Notes under the pieces: model-generated | The model's input: only the letters and a program-made list of their open reading frames with translations | Databases searched by the model: none | Told to the model about the DNA's origin: nothing | Part shown: one piece after another, positions 12,801-25,953 of the stretch | How the letters are laid out: each line of letters starts with the position of its first letter | Numbering within the stretch: position 1 is the first letter of the stretch | NCBI GenBank assembly: GCA_005281725.1 | Contig: SSBO01000009.1 | Span: 9,207,795 to 9,271,794 of the forward strand | DNA length: 64,000 nucleotides | DNA from: Wuchereria bancrofti | Taxonomy: Eukaryota > Nematoda > Chromadorea > Rhabditida > Onchocercidae | Direction of reading: 5' to 3' | Made by a program: the position numbers and the translations under genes

Positions 12801-13107
12801 AATGTTTTCATTCCAAATCAACATTGATAAACATCTTTTTCATTTCAGTGCTCCTATTCCTACCTTATTAGGCTAAGACTTTTAGTGAGATAACTTAGAT
12901 TCATACAACAAACTACGTTCATCAATTTCAAATCATACCTTTTTCCTTTTGTTTGGTCGTCAGTTTTTCTAATTTCGTCATCAGCATCTCAAGAGCACTC
13001 GGACTGAATGAATTTTTATTATCCGTTGGTTTCGATGATTCCATTAACGGTGAACTTCCATACTTATTGTTCTTTGATGAATTACCAGTTGCTTCCTCTT
13101 CTGACAT
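9824..13107 (-). CDS. SIRT2: SIRT2-class NAD-dependent protein deacetylase
   Basis: Sirtuins remove acyl groups from lysines, consuming NAD; SIRT2 is mainly cytoplasmic and acts on tubulin and other targets. Exons in order: 13107-12939, 12360-12223, 11968-11835, 11622-11554, 11144-11021, 10748-10627, 10463-10267, 10076-9824; 401 residues. Seen: [16 protein letters not shown] (87-102) for NAD binding, GLYDNL, the SIRT2-like [17 protein letters not shown] (169-173), catalytic His190 in AHG, a zinc site at Cys198/201/224/227, KPDIVFFGE and LPARFF, IIMGTSL, and a final ELLGWKTEL block ending in a Lys/Glu/Asp-rich tail. Line-by-line similarity is closer to SIRT2 than to SIRT1, SIRT4 or SIRT6. A possible trans-splice acceptor (ctatttag) sits about 20 bases before the ATG. 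The first zinc pair is CxxC, tighter than in human SIRT2. Confidence 0.95.
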
Positions 13108-15525
13108 TTTGTCGCCTATCGTATTATTCTAAATAGTAATCCAATTGTAGCAACACTAATAATATTACTTCGATATTGCTTTGATGAAATTTTACTCGCA
13201 TTTGTGAATCAAAAATTCTCAGAGCAAATCTATATGATTGAGGAAAACCACACATTTTAATTACCTATACAAATGATTAGGAATATTTCACAATACAATG
13301 AAAATAGCAATGCTTAATATGCCAATCCAGGTAACGAAAAATTTATAATATACTAAAATTCCTCTTAGCACTTAAAATTTTTCTTAAAAACTTGAATGCT
13401 AAAAACTTCCCTTAACAAATCAAAAAGCAACTAAACCTTCACCAGGAGCATTTCTTTTTTCATTTCATATCTTTCTCAACATTTCAGAAAAGTGTCGTAC
13501 AAGCATCAAAAACTATTCGAATATAAATGGTAAATACCTGTTTGGTTGATGAAAATAAAGAAACAGAACGAAAAATCCGTCGAAAATTTAGCAAACCAAT
13601 GCTGCAAACTCTGTAAAAATTGCGGTTATATTATCCGCTAAAAAGAAATGAATGATCTAATTTGAAGGCATAATAATAAATGACGAAGAAAGTAACCAAT
13701 AAGTAATAAAATTGATGGAATTTTTAAATTAATTTAAACAACATTAAAATATGTAATTTTTGATAAACTAAAACTTTAGACATTCAAGGAAAAAAAATAA
13801 TACCACTTTGTCAATATAATTCTTAATAGATTTAATTAGCATTTATGCTCTTGCTTCTAACATTAAATACTTGAATACTTGTTTTTTCTTTTCTTTCCAG
13901 TTTACTTTTAAATTCAAAATGATAAAGATAACATTCAGTAGTATAATAAAGTATTATCGTTTTGAAAAGAAAAAACCAAAAGAAACCTAAATTAGGAAAA
14001 CAAATCACTTTAAAAAATCTTTTCAGATAATTTATGCATAATAATTCCGGAAGAAAAAAACCGGTTAAAAAGAAAAAAAAAATGATAAAAAAAAGGAAAA
14101 GAAATGCTTACGACAGCGCTGATGACCTATTGATAAAAGTTATAGTTCGGAAAATTGTTACACTAATATTATATGATAGCATATAGATGAATTGTAGAGA
14201 AAGTAAAGAAACATAAAAATGAAAAATGTAAATTAAAACTTTCTGAAAAAAGAAAACCTTTTCTATTATGCGTGTGCGCACTATATTAGGTTTCATTTTT
14301 CTTTTTTTTTATTCAAAAATTAAATTATTATTCAGTTTAGAGGGATGAATTTTTTTTTCTTTTGATTCAAAATGATATGAAAAAGAAACAATGGGAAGGA
14401 AAGGAAAAGAAAAAAAAACATTATATTCAAAAATTGAAAATTACACTAAGAAATTGCTCCCTAATGATTATGAATTCGTCAGTTTATAAATATTGAATTT
14501 AATTCATTGAAACAAAAAGGAAGAAGGCAGAATAAAGAAAAAGTAAGTTTGTGAATTCAATTCAAGAATAAAGATTAATTAAGTTAATGGATGTAGAAAG
14601 AAATCAAAGGATTAAAAACCTTTTTCTTGTTTTTTGCTCCTTTTTCACTTTGAAATTATAAAAATAACATTTTCATCTCTAAGTATTTCGATTGCTTTAT
14701 TTCATAAGTGGGAAGATATAAAATATGTAATGTTTTAAAATTAGATTTGTGGTATACAAATTTATTTTTCGAAAACATTTGAAAATTCCGCAAGAACAGT
14801 ATAAATCAAATATTATAGAATCATTGCCATTTTCAGTGAATTACGTGCGATTTGAACGATTCATTTGTGTATGATAGATTCAGTTGTAGAATTTCTAATT
14901 GATATATCAGATTTATCTCGAAAAGTGTTCTATTATATAGCTGAATAATACAATGTTTTATTCACTCATGCAAATGATTCAATAATTCATAGGTTTAATA
15001 GCAATAATGATGATAAATGAATAACATGAATCGATATCTAATAATATGAATAACATGACAATTTTTTTTTGAAACGTAATTTTGGAATTTTTAAATAAAA
15101 ATTTGACATAGGTTTCACTACAGCTAATCAAAACAGTACACATATTTTCATCCATTCGTTAATTCTCTAATTTCATATAACGTATAAAAACCGTTCATCT
15201 GTGGAGATAATGACGTGGAGGTGGTTTAATTTACTAAAAACGGTCTTTTATTGCAGCTTACGATGATAATGCAATAAATGAGTAAAACAAGCACACAACT
15301 CTTTCTTTCAATTTTATATAAGAAAAGAAAAAAAACTTTTAATTAAAATTCGTCGCACATTCAAGTTTCTGAAAGATTTTTGCAAACTACAAGATTTGTG
15401 TGCTTTGGTATTTATGGTTTTCTTCTTCAATTAAAGGAACTTTCTTAAACTGAAAAGGAAAATTTTAAAACAACTTTAAGAACTCAATGTTTGCATGAGA
15501 TCATACAGAACAGTACTCGCGATTT
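13108..15525. other. AT-rich intergenic stretch between SIRT2 and NDC1
   Basis: Contains the sirtuin's upstream region and the 3' flank of NDC1. Purine runs occur at 14040-14105 and 14390-14425. I found no supported exon; the open frame at 14108-14296 (-) is hydrophobic AT-rich noise. Confidence 0.6.
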
Positions 15526-18500
15526 CTAATCAAATGACGTCAGCTTCTCAAAATAAGTTGCTTCTTGGGCACTTAATAGTTTGGATCTGAAAAAAAAGCC
15601 AACTAATATATGAAACCAATATGTGAAACCAATCTTTCTAAAAGAATTACTTAAAGAAAAGAATAAAATTAAAAGAAAAAAAAATGCTACTGACAAATCA
15701 AGTTTAAAAATTACATACATTGAACCTTCAGGAAATGTGAAGCGCATACGACTCAATGCCATGGTAATCGAAGTGAGAAGGGGTGAACAGGTTTTGTTCT
15801 GCCATTCCTTATCCTAAAAAAAAAAATTACAATCGAGTATTTCACAAACATTAATTATTGTAGTTACCACTAAAAGCCGGAATCCTTAAAGTATGTATTC
15901 TTAACCATGTAATTTTTTTAAATAATTAAAATTTTTTAAATAATGATTTAAACAAACAATTGAATATAAAGCTGGTACCGCCTAGCTCTACATTCACTTC
16001 TTCAATTAAATCCCAGTTTTATATCTTCACAATCTCAAGCTTCTTTTGAAAAAATTTGGATTGAAGGCAAAAATGATAAGAGGCACTGAATACAGGAAAC
16101 ATACAGGAAACGAAACAATACAAAGTTCTTGCCCATAACTGATATCAATAAAAAAAGAAATATCAGAATTTTCAAAAAATGTGAAAAAAGAAATCTTTAT
16201 AAACTGCCACAAAAAGAAAAAAAAACTCATACAATTAATTAATTACTCAAAAAAGATTTGACTAAAACAGAAAACAAACATTAACCTTCTTAACGGATCG
16301 CATATATCTTTCGAGATGACTAGAAAACTGAAGCAATACCAATACTATTTGGTGTAAATCTTTTTGTACCACACCGAAACGATCTTCGTTTAATGATACG
16401 CAAATGAGTGCCGAAACACCTGAGGAGAATGTAATTTTCAAGTTATTTATTCCAGTACAAATTAAATTGGAAGTTTACGGTTAATTACTGTCACAATTTA
16501 ACAAAGAACGCAACGAATTCTTTCTCACTCCCTCAGACAATTTCATTCTCCGAAAAATAGAAGTTCCAATTTTTATTTAACATCGATTTCAATTAAAAAA
16601 GAAAACACTAAAAATCAATTTATTTTAAAAACAATGTTATAATCAGCTTTAAAGGTGTGCGTATTTTATCCAAAAAGGATAATGTTAGATGCCAACGCTA
16701 ATTAGATGAAGGGAGAATATGTGGTTTAGAAATTACCTAAAAAATTTTACCAGTCGAAAATTTGATAAGAATGGCACTACTAGACAATAGCAGCTTCGTT
16801 CCACTAAACTACAATACCATTACAATATAAGCCATTATCAAAAAATGGTGTAAGGGAATTGTAGTTCATAAAACGAAATTATTAATGCCTAGCTATAGTG
16901 TCATTCTAATCAGTATCTAGACTATAGAACTGATAAGCTATTTCGAATCTCAAACTGCAACTTTTATTAAAATTAGTCGAATTGGCAAAAAAAGAAAAGA
17001 ATTTCCACTAAACTCACTTTCTATAGCAAGAATACCAATATAGACGTCGAAGAATGAAACAATATGATGACTGATATGAATGAGAGACTTAAATTTATCC
17101 AGAAAATATGAGAATGTACTCGCAAGATTAGCATGCAAAGGATCTTTGCTTCCTTTCCGCAAATTCATAGGTGCTAAACGTTGACGGAGACCATCTGAAA
17201 AATGGCATCTATCAAGTTAATAGTAAAAAAAATCAACACATCCTATATTTTTTTATCCAGGAACAATGATCATTGGCATTTTCAGAAAATTTTAAATGCA
17301 AAATTGGAAACATCATATCATGTTTAATAAGAGAAACACTCTGAAGTAATTTCACGATCATTAAATTTAAAAAAGTACATTATATAGTCTCCATTAATAG
17401 CCTAAATCACAGCATCACTTACGACAAATGGTTAAACAACTTGCATTGCAACTCTTTTTGTAGTAAGGAGGTAGATGATATAAATAATCTAATCGATGCG
17501 TCAGCATAAAAGTAATTAATCCAAGAATTTAAATCAAATTATCTCAACTGTTATAATGCTTTTCATTTGATGCTTCATGTAGTGAAAAATGGGATAAAAT
17601 ACCTTTTTGCCATGCCATTTGACCCAAAATAGCTGGGCGATTATGGTCAGATGATGGTAATAAAGGAGCGGTCTAAATAGAAAATTCATTATTTTAATGA
17701 TAGTAACACTGCATAATTTTCCTCTTTTTCTTGAAAGAAAAATCTGAGATATGATAAAGAAATACAAAATTTATTAAAGAGAATAAGGTCAAACCTCAAA
17801 CAACATCATTCAACTGATTACAGTTTCAGTAAAATCGTAGCTAATTTTACTTATTGTACAAATAATGTTACTCTGAACTGTTGCAAAATAATAGTAGAAA
17901 TATTAGCGATAATAAAACTGAAAAAACGAAACAATTAACAAAGGAAGCATACCACACTTGCAAATGTTTCAGATCGAATCCGGTCATTTTCATTTTCAAA
18001 CAGCAAACTTAGATGCTCTATGTGTCGCAGACAAGACAGTTTTACAGCATTCCAGTTCCGAGGATGGCCACCTATAATTTTCGTGAAGTTTCGTTGAAGA
18101 GCTTGAAATTAATTTCAAAAGTTTAAATCCCTCCTTCTTAATATATGATGTAGAGATAAATAGATCTATCTATTTTTCATCTATCCTTTGAAAACAGCAG
18201 CTTACGATTTTATCGCTAAATAATCAAAAATCCTTAGTCTTTAATAAAATTAAACTGTGTTATCAAGAACTAAAATACCTGGCTGACTTAATGAAAAAAT
18301 AATTTGACGACGACGATGACATGCAGTACTTAACGATCGCAAATCCCGAAATGCAAAAGCCTGAAGAACAAGAAAATAAAAATTCCAAATCCACAGCATT
18401 ACTCGACAAAATAATTTATCTGCTCAATAAAGTCAAAAAAACCTTTATAATGCCATTAGATTCAAGAGCATTCATCAATGTTCTCTGTTCCTCTGGCGTC

Positions 18501-21175
18501 GGATTTAATACAGCATGAGGTGGTGGCATGGAGAACTCATAATTCTAAAAAATGAAATAAACGCTAGAGTACGATTTTATTCATAATAATGGAATATCAT
18601 TGATTAACTTAACACTTAGGACAACCGGAAAATTGCGAAAGAACTACCTGAAGGATGAAAACTTTGATCAATCCTACAGCAATATGATGCAGGAAGAAGT
18701 GGACCATCAAAAGTACTAAAGCGTTGAAGTATAAGGAGATGCCGAAAAGATTACGTAGCAATGAAAAACCAAATAATGGTAAGCCTGAAAATACAACAGA
18801 TTTTCAGCATCAAATGAATGTAAGTGAAAAACTTCATTTCTGCTTATTTTTATGCCAAAGATATTTTGGATTTGAGCAACGTCAGCGATGCCAAGAAATC
18901 CGAACAAGTGAGTGGTGCCATGGGAAACTTTAAAAATCAAGCAGTATCAGCTGAATAATTAATTCAAATTAGTCTGGAATAAAATTCCTAATATATGAAA
19001 AAAAGATAGACATAACTAACATAGTGAATAAAGGTAGTAAAAAAAGATAAACGAAAATAGATTACCACAAGCTACTACAAAAAATGCAGTCCATTTCAGG
19101 ATTTGAGAAAACTTTGTGTCCAAAATATTCTTAATCGCTGGTATTAAAACGAAATTGAATTGCATGTACGGTCGCATCTGAAAATTGGAACTATGAGTAT
19201 TAGCAAATCCTTACTAAAACAAATATTTGATGTAACTTTTTTAAGTAGGAAATCTTAATGAGTTAGCCCCATGTAAATATTAAAAAATATGCAACATTAA
19301 GAAAAAAGTAAATATCAGATGTACTCATTTCATTAAACAAGTTATGAACATAAATCTTTTGCTGTCCCTCCATGTTCATTTGTTTATAAATTCTTCAAAA
19401 TAGCTAAAAAGGAAAAAAAATTGAACAAAAAAAAGAAAAAAAAAAAAAACTGAATATGACATGCAAGCTAATAAACTGCTCGTGAGAGATTTTCATTTTC
19501 TCACACTTTATCGAATAATAGCAAACGGATCACAATAAAATGATCTTATGAAGAATTATAGCTGAAGATAAAATAAATCTTAACGGAATACGTTAAAAAG
19601 ATTTACCTCAATAACTGGAAATACTAGTCGATAATTTCTGCGAAACACTTCATGAAAGGTAATTACAGCCTGTGCAATAACCAGTAAATAGATGAAAAAC
19701 CTGAAGTAGTTTTGATTTCATCAAATTTTTTGATGTTTATTTATTTATTTTTATTTTTTTGAAAAAACTTAAAATTCATGTCTTTGGAACAGAAAAAGTA
19801 ATGCATGAAAATACCTCGTAATTTCAAGAGAATTTGAACCTATTGATAGGCAAATAATTTGTGGGAAGGCAGTATTCAACGATCCAAAATAAATCAACCA
19901 TGCTCGTAAAGATTTATAAGACAGCCTGCAAAACAAAACATAAAAAAAGAAAGAAACTTAACCATCTGAACATATATCATGAAATTATAATAGATCCTTT
20001 TCCTGGTATCATTTAGAATATTCGATATTAAAATAATGCTTCAATTAAAGTAATAAGTGAACTTTATTTTTCACTATCAAAAATTATAAAAAATTTTGAT
20101 GTCAAACTTTATCTGGCAAAATCACAATTTTTCATAAAAAAATTTCAAAATCCAAACAGTTGAATAACCTGTCTTCGCTATCAAAACGTAACACGAAGAA
20201 TGCAAACAAGGCAGCATGAATTGCACCAAAAATAGTAAAGAGGAATGAATAAAGGACACTTCGAAATGAAAATAACAACGAGAAACAATCTGCAAATATT
20301 TCAATTCATTTCTCTTCAAACATATTAATTAATAGATCAAAAAGAATGGGAACTATTACAATTTGTCTAATCAAAGATATTAAAAGTAGATCATTTAAGA
20401 TCATAAATACTGCGTTTAGCATGAAAGCATCACGGTTGGTGTGATTAAATTTACCACTTATTAATGGTTTATTGCTAAAATAAATTAACCAAAATTCTCA
20501 AAGAATTTTGGCACTCTATTAAGCAAAAACATTTACAAAAAGTTCTGGAAGGAAAAATTTCAAAATTTAAACAGTTGAATAATCTGTCCCTAATTTCCAC
20601 AATTTAACTTCTTATAACAGACTCAATTTAATCTAAACTAATAAAAAATTAAAACTTCAAAAAATTCATTTACCTAAAGCTGCTTGAAAAGGATGCAAGA
20701 GAGAAATCTGCAAAATGCATGCAGCAATAAGATATACTGGAATGCAATATAGTCCAAGGCAAATAATAGCTTTCAAAATCCGTAGGAAAATCTGAAATTA
20801 TTACACTATATGGTAACATATATGTATAACATAAATGTTGCAATATAAATTACAGCTAATATGCTTACCTATTTGTTATGAATTTTGCTAACAGTTTTCT
20901 GGTATACAAATTATTCAATCAGAAATTTCCCATTAAATTTCAAAATTACAAGAAAAAAGAAACTAGAATATAAAATGTCAATGAAAAGAGAGTAATAATA
21001 TGCTTACAATATGTTGAAACCATTCTGTTATGGATTCAGATGAGATGTGATATTTCCGATTTAATTGTTCTGATTGTTCCGCATTGAAAGAGCTTAACTG
21101 TTGTTTTTGATTATCAATTGTGGGTGATAATACAGATGGTGATAATGGATCAAAATTGTGAAGTCGTCCAGCCAT
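15526..21175 (-). CDS. npp-22: NDC1 transmembrane nucleoporin (NPP-22-like)
   Basis: NDC1 anchors nuclear pore complexes in the nuclear envelope. Exons: 21175-21008, 20791-20674, 20289-20169, 19925-19815, 19700-19607, 19177-19066, 18784-18648, 18544-18443, 18360-18279, 18071-17953, 17672-17603, 17194-17018, 16419-16286, 15813-15719, 15586-15526; 566 residues, close to the family's usual 590-670. Exons 2-7 encode the hydrophobic N-terminal half with about six membrane spans. The soluble C-terminal half carries the family's most recognisable blocks: FRDLRSLS, RRRQIIFSLSQPGGHPRNW, and ALICVSLNEDRFGVVQKDL. The ending LSAQEATYFEKLTSFD matches the family's C terminus in place and pattern. An open frame at 18716-18940 crosses exon 7 in a different frame and is an artefact. 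The ATG is the first in the exon; no strong acceptor lies just upstream. Confidence 0.92.
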
Positions 21176-22284
21176 TGATACAATTCCAATATCATCTAAC
21201 AGCTAGACATAACTGATAAATTCATATAGTTCATGTAATAATTAGAAACAAAACAAAGCAAAAAAAAAAACTACAACACTTAGCAGCAGTTATAGATCTG
21301 AAACTTCCTTAGCAACTAATAGATAGTCAAGACATCTGAGATAAATATAAAAGTAATGAATATTTGGGAGGCATATTTTGTTTAATTTCTTTAACATATG
21401 AAATCTTTCAGAGATAGTAAACTAGTGCGAACTATATCTATGAAATAATTTGTCGAATATTTAGAGAAAAATAATAACTATCAATTACTACAGGATTTCC
21501 TTCCCAATGTTTCTGCAGTTCTCATTTATTTTCAACAACTTGCAACTAATTCCATTGTTACGATAGCTTACTTGAAACTCAAATTATTGCAAGCAGAGGA
21601 AACATTAGGTGCAATGGCATTCAAAAAGAAAGCCATCAGCTCCGGAAAGGTCCACAATTAAATATTTCTACTGTTAAACAAAACTAATTCTAACTATATC
21701 TACTTAGCAGAAAATGGGAATAAACTATCGCAAATATTACCTGTCGTAAATAAATTAAGAAAGCAATATCAGTCTGGAACCTTAATACTATCAGTTACGC
21801 CTTTCATGATAATAAGTTAAACAACAGTGATTTGGCACTGTCTGCGAAAAACAGGTTGAATACTTTTGGACGAAAAATGTGATTTTTCAAGGAATAGATT
21901 TATGCAAATAAGTACAGCATCTGCCAATTGAAGCACAAAATTTGCAAAATCTTTGACATGAATCCAGGTACATTTACCAATTCTTCGAATTCAAATTCTT
22001 TCTGATAAATTTTTAAGCATAGTTAAGTTTCAAAAGATATGATTGACACAACATTGGATTTTTCAAGAATCATATAACAAATTCTCACATCCCTCACTTC
22101 ATCTTATGAAACTTTGATAAAATCGATTACATCCAAACAAATATAAAATAACTGAAGTTGTCAAAGCTTACCAATCAGCTTCCTGATCATTTTAGTCATT
22201 ACAATTATCTTTCGAAAAATGAGTGAGCATGAGAAAAAACCAACACAAAACAAAACATAAAGTGCATAAAATGAGACCAATGGA
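21176..22284. other. Intergenic stretch between SmD3 and NDC1
   Basis: About 1.1 kb between two genes on the minus strand. It holds the SmD3 3' UTR and the NDC1 upstream region. No AATAAA is obvious just after the SmD3 stop, and no other gene was seen. Confidence 0.6.
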
Positions 22285-23069
22285 TCATCCTCGGAACTGA
22301 GGCCGCGGCATCCCCCCTGGACCACGTTGATTACCACGTGGGCCACCACGTCCCCGAAATGCAGTGCCACGTCCTGAAAGTGAATAAAACGACTAATAAT
22401 ATATTTTCAAAAAAAAGTAACAAACAAGAGATTACAAATGCAATCTTAGCTTTGTGTCTTTATTAGAATTAGAACATGTTCCTGAAATTCTTGTCTCGGA
22501 AATTTTATATTCAAGTGATAAAACTAAAATTTTCGCTACAATAAAATTGTTTACCTCGAAGGCCACGTCCATCGCGGTTATCTCCCATTCCCATACCAAC
22601 AGCTCCTTTTTGGGCTCGTCCAATATTCTTGAACATTGGTGCATTCTTCAACATGTCTGGCAAAATCATAAACCGAATCTTTGATCCACGAATAAAAACA
22701 TTATCCAAATGATGAGTCCTTCCATCCCGATAAGTTACCGTGACTTCGCTCATTTGACAGTTCATGTTATCCTCTGCCTGAAATGACAAAATAGTGATAT
22801 CCCGCAATCAGATTTTTGGCTAAATCAAATTATCAGCTGCAAATCCATTCAGGTGGGCAAGAAGTAAAATACATCCATCCTGATCATTTGGTCATTTCAT
22901 GCAATGAATTCCTTATGTAGAAACAACAATTCAACCAATCCAGATAATTAAAACTGCAATTTACCTCATTCAATTTACCGCGATATACCTCGCCAATCGT
23001 CGTCTCAAGTGTAATAACATGACCTTCAGCTTCATGCAAAATTTTAATTGGGACACCAATTGCAGTCAT
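22285..23069 (-). CDS. snr-1: Small nuclear ribonucleoprotein Sm D3
   Basis: SmD3 is one of seven Sm proteins forming the ring on U1, U2, U4 and U5 snRNAs; with SmB it binds the Sm site. Exons: 23069-22965, 22777-22555, 22373-22285; 138 residues, near the usual 126. Seen: [13 protein letters not shown] (Sm1 strand region), GEVYRGKL, then [16 protein letters not shown] and [20 protein letters not shown] (Sm2). The tail is rich in Arg-Gly ([18 protein letters not shown]), the usual target of symmetric arginine methylation before SMN-assisted assembly. The start is MTAIGVPIK, matching the family; another in-frame ATG lies six codons upstream (23087). A ttttcag acceptor ends at 23089, 20 bases before the chosen ATG, consistent with spliced-leader trans-splicing. 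Confidence 0.97.
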
Positions 23070-24147
23070 TGTGAACCTATTAAACAAACTGAAAAACGTA
23101 AAGGTAAAAAATCACTGAGAATAAATAATAACAATGCCGTCAACGACCTAATTTCAACAGTTCCGTTAGAATCTAACTTAATTAGGGTTTTGAAAACTAA
23201 CTTGAAAATAGAAAAAATATATATAAATAACAATAGCATTAAACATTAATCATATGCATAATCCCCCCAACTGCAAAATATTTTATATTCTTTTATCATA
23301 AATATATGAAAACGATGCCATACAAATGTTGAGATCGTTAATGAAATTATGTAAACGCAATAAAAATTTAATGAATACGATAAGTCAGTAACATCACAGA
23401 AACGTAAAAAGAATTCCGATGCCACCTTTGGTATTCTTAAAAGCAATCACAAAATTACCACCTCAAAAAAAAGAAAAAAAATGCATTTTGCATTCTTTCA
23501 TCATTCTTTCCAAATTACGAAATTTTAGCCCTCAGAGACGAGAAAAAATTACTACAACATGCAAATGCAGATACCGTTAAATAAACAAATTTGTACACAT
23601 GTTATTTTTCTGTATTACTTTATGCGAAGTACTGAGAGAGAAGCCAATTAATCTAATCAACGGACTCTTTTAGGTGACAGATGAATTAGATACTTCTATT
23701 CAAATGAGAGTTCCAAAGATAAATTAACGTCCAGATACGTCAAGACGATACATATCCAAGGCAATCTTAATTCATGATCACAGGATCTGTCCCCTTAACA
23801 ATATAAATCCAACTACTGAAAGGCAAAACTTCACCTCAGGCAGCAATTTGATGCTAATAAATACAGAATAAGTAAATAGTAAAAGCAGCAGAGTATTTAA
23901 TGACTAACTACAATTGAAACACGTAAGTTCAATAAGCAAATTTGTGCCAGTTGCTAGTGCAGATCATGAGTAAACAGAGCAGATCTCGAATGCCAGCAAA
24001 AATGCAAATGCATTAACATTTACACTCGTAGCTTTATAAGCAATAAAAAATCATGCTAAACATGAATACAGTACCTAACGAGTAAAATACGCTTTTTTAT
24101 TATAAAGTTCTACAGAGCTTCCAAGCTAGGAAATTAAAATATAAGAT
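23070..24147. other. Intergenic stretch between borealin and SmD3
   Basis: Holds the borealin 3' UTR with a poly(A) signal at 24096-24101 and the SmD3 upstream region with its trans-splice-like acceptor at 23089-23090. Nothing else recognisable was seen. At about 1.08 kb the gap is long for a classical nematode operon. Confidence 0.6.
24096..24101 (-). terminator. Poly(A) signal of borealin
   Basis: AATAAA on the minus strand, 47 bases after the borealin stop codon, at the expected distance. Confidence 0.65.
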
Positions 24148-25953
24148 TTAGAAATGCTCGGGAACCTCGCTGGTACGGATTCGGCCAATTAGCCGTTTCA
24201 TTCCCTGGACAACATTTCGAGTCTGTGGAGTTAAATCGTCATCTCTTGCATGAAGCAGCTGAAAACTAAGGCAATGCAGATCGGAAAACACTAATCGAAA
24301 GTCTAAAATAATAAATCTCTAAAATTCCCTAAAACACTTAAGTTCTCAAAGAATTTCGGAAGTTGAACTTCAGAAACAAAAACCTCGTTTACAAGGAAGA
24401 CATTTTCATCGCTTTCTGTTTCGTTTGCTGCAACTACTGGTGTGCCAGCAATAGAGAATGCCACTTCCTCTCGACGCAAAGTCCGGAACTTGATATCACT
24501 GGAAGTTCACTTTTTCTTAAGAAAAGAAACAAGAAAAAATCCTGCTCTAGCGCAAAAAAAAGGCATTAAATTTAAAAAGATATTTCACTTACCCATTTTG
24601 GACTTTTGGCGTTATAGCTCCCGGCACGCGAACATTCCCAGCAGGCGTTTTCAGTACAATAGGTTTCAGATTTCTGTATCTAAAACAGCAACTCATAAAG
24701 AGAAAATAAGGTTTTTCATAAAAAAGAAAAATCATTATCTTCTACTTCATACAAATACTTCTTATAAACAATAAATAAGCATTCCAGTTAATATTAAAAA
24801 ATTTCAGAACCAAACTTACGCTGGAGTCCTCATGTTTGACAATGTGTAAGATGGCTCAGGAACCAATTTCCGCGCCCCTCGAAGCCGATTTGCCCAGGCG
24901 TTTGATTTCTGTCCCATTCTGGATTCACTTTCAGTTTGCTGACTAACACTCGGCTCACCAGTCAGATCAACAATAGAATCTAAAATATTATTTGAGGAAG
25001 ATTCCAACAGAAATTTATTTAACAGATTTAAGTGATGAAACATAAAAATCTGCCAATTTCACAAAAAAAATTTCAGTATAAGAATGAAAAAGAAAGTAGA
25101 TCTGCAAGAAATTACCAGCAGTCTCACATGATGAAATGAATTCGGAAAGATTGCTTTTGCGGAGTTCCTAAAAATTGATAATAATAGTTCACAACCATCA
25201 TTTCTTATTTTCAGTCATTCAAAACCTACTTCGCTCCATTCAGAAATCCTACCATGTTCTGGGAATGACGACGACTTAAACTTACAAGGGACAATTTTTG
25301 TCAGAAATTCCAGATTAGTCTAATGAAATTAGTTGATGTCTATCATCGTTATGTGTGAAGTGTACAAAGTCTACCCATCCTCACTTTTGAGAAATTGAAT
25401 TATTAACATGATTTAGAGAGAAATGAATTGATGTTACCGAAGTCAACAATATAAACTCACTTCTGGAAGCTGATCAATTTCTTGGAAATATGCCTCAAGA
25501 ACATCGTTTACATTAATAAGTTGTTGAATTTCCGCTAATTTTGCTTCGCCTACAAGAATAACAGGGATGAATCAAATATTTTTGATAATATTTAAAAAAT
25601 TACCAATCGAAATCTAACCAATGATGTGACCCATCAATCTTCCACGCTTATCTACGTGGATTGGTGGTAAAGTTTATTTTCAGTCGACAACTGTGGATTA
25701 AACAGTATTAAAAAATAGATGAATTTTACTCGAACTTCTTGCTAATCACTAACAATATAATAATTGAACAAAACTACAACAAACATCTATTCATCTGAAC
25801 CAATCATTTGTCCAGTTTCAGTTCTAACCAAGCACTCACCAGAAAGACAACAAGAACAATCATTCGTTCATCTTACTTTATCAACAAACCTTGTTTCTCA
25901 AAGTTCGTCTTCCACTCTTGAATTCGTTCGAATACATGATCACTTTGCGCCAT
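24148..25953 (-). CDS. csc-1: Borealin, chromosomal passenger complex subunit
   Basis: Borealin joins survivin, INCENP and Aurora B at centromeres and the spindle midzone. Exons: 25953-25890, 25549-25461, 25167-25116, 24979-24820, 24679-24593, 24498-24384, 24258-24148; 225 residues. The N-terminal 65 residues form heptad-like helices with IDQLPEELRKSNLSEFI, which lines up with the borealin helix that packs against survivin and INCENP. The middle is Ser/Glu-rich with basic patches. The C-terminal half has NMRTPAY, VLKTPAGNVRVPGAITPK and FRTLRREEVAFSIAGTP, the Thr-Pro-rich block before the borealin dimerisation domain. The final exon fits the terminal helix. The last junction (24384/24258) is the least certain: the upstream exon could read further. 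The C. elegans borealin-like protein is CSC-1, hence the symbol. Confidence 0.86.

Noticed and set aside
18716..18940. 74-residue minus-strand open frame as a separate gene
   Set aside because: It overlaps NDC1 exon 7 in another frame and crosses an intron boundary; the spliced NDC1 model explains the locus.
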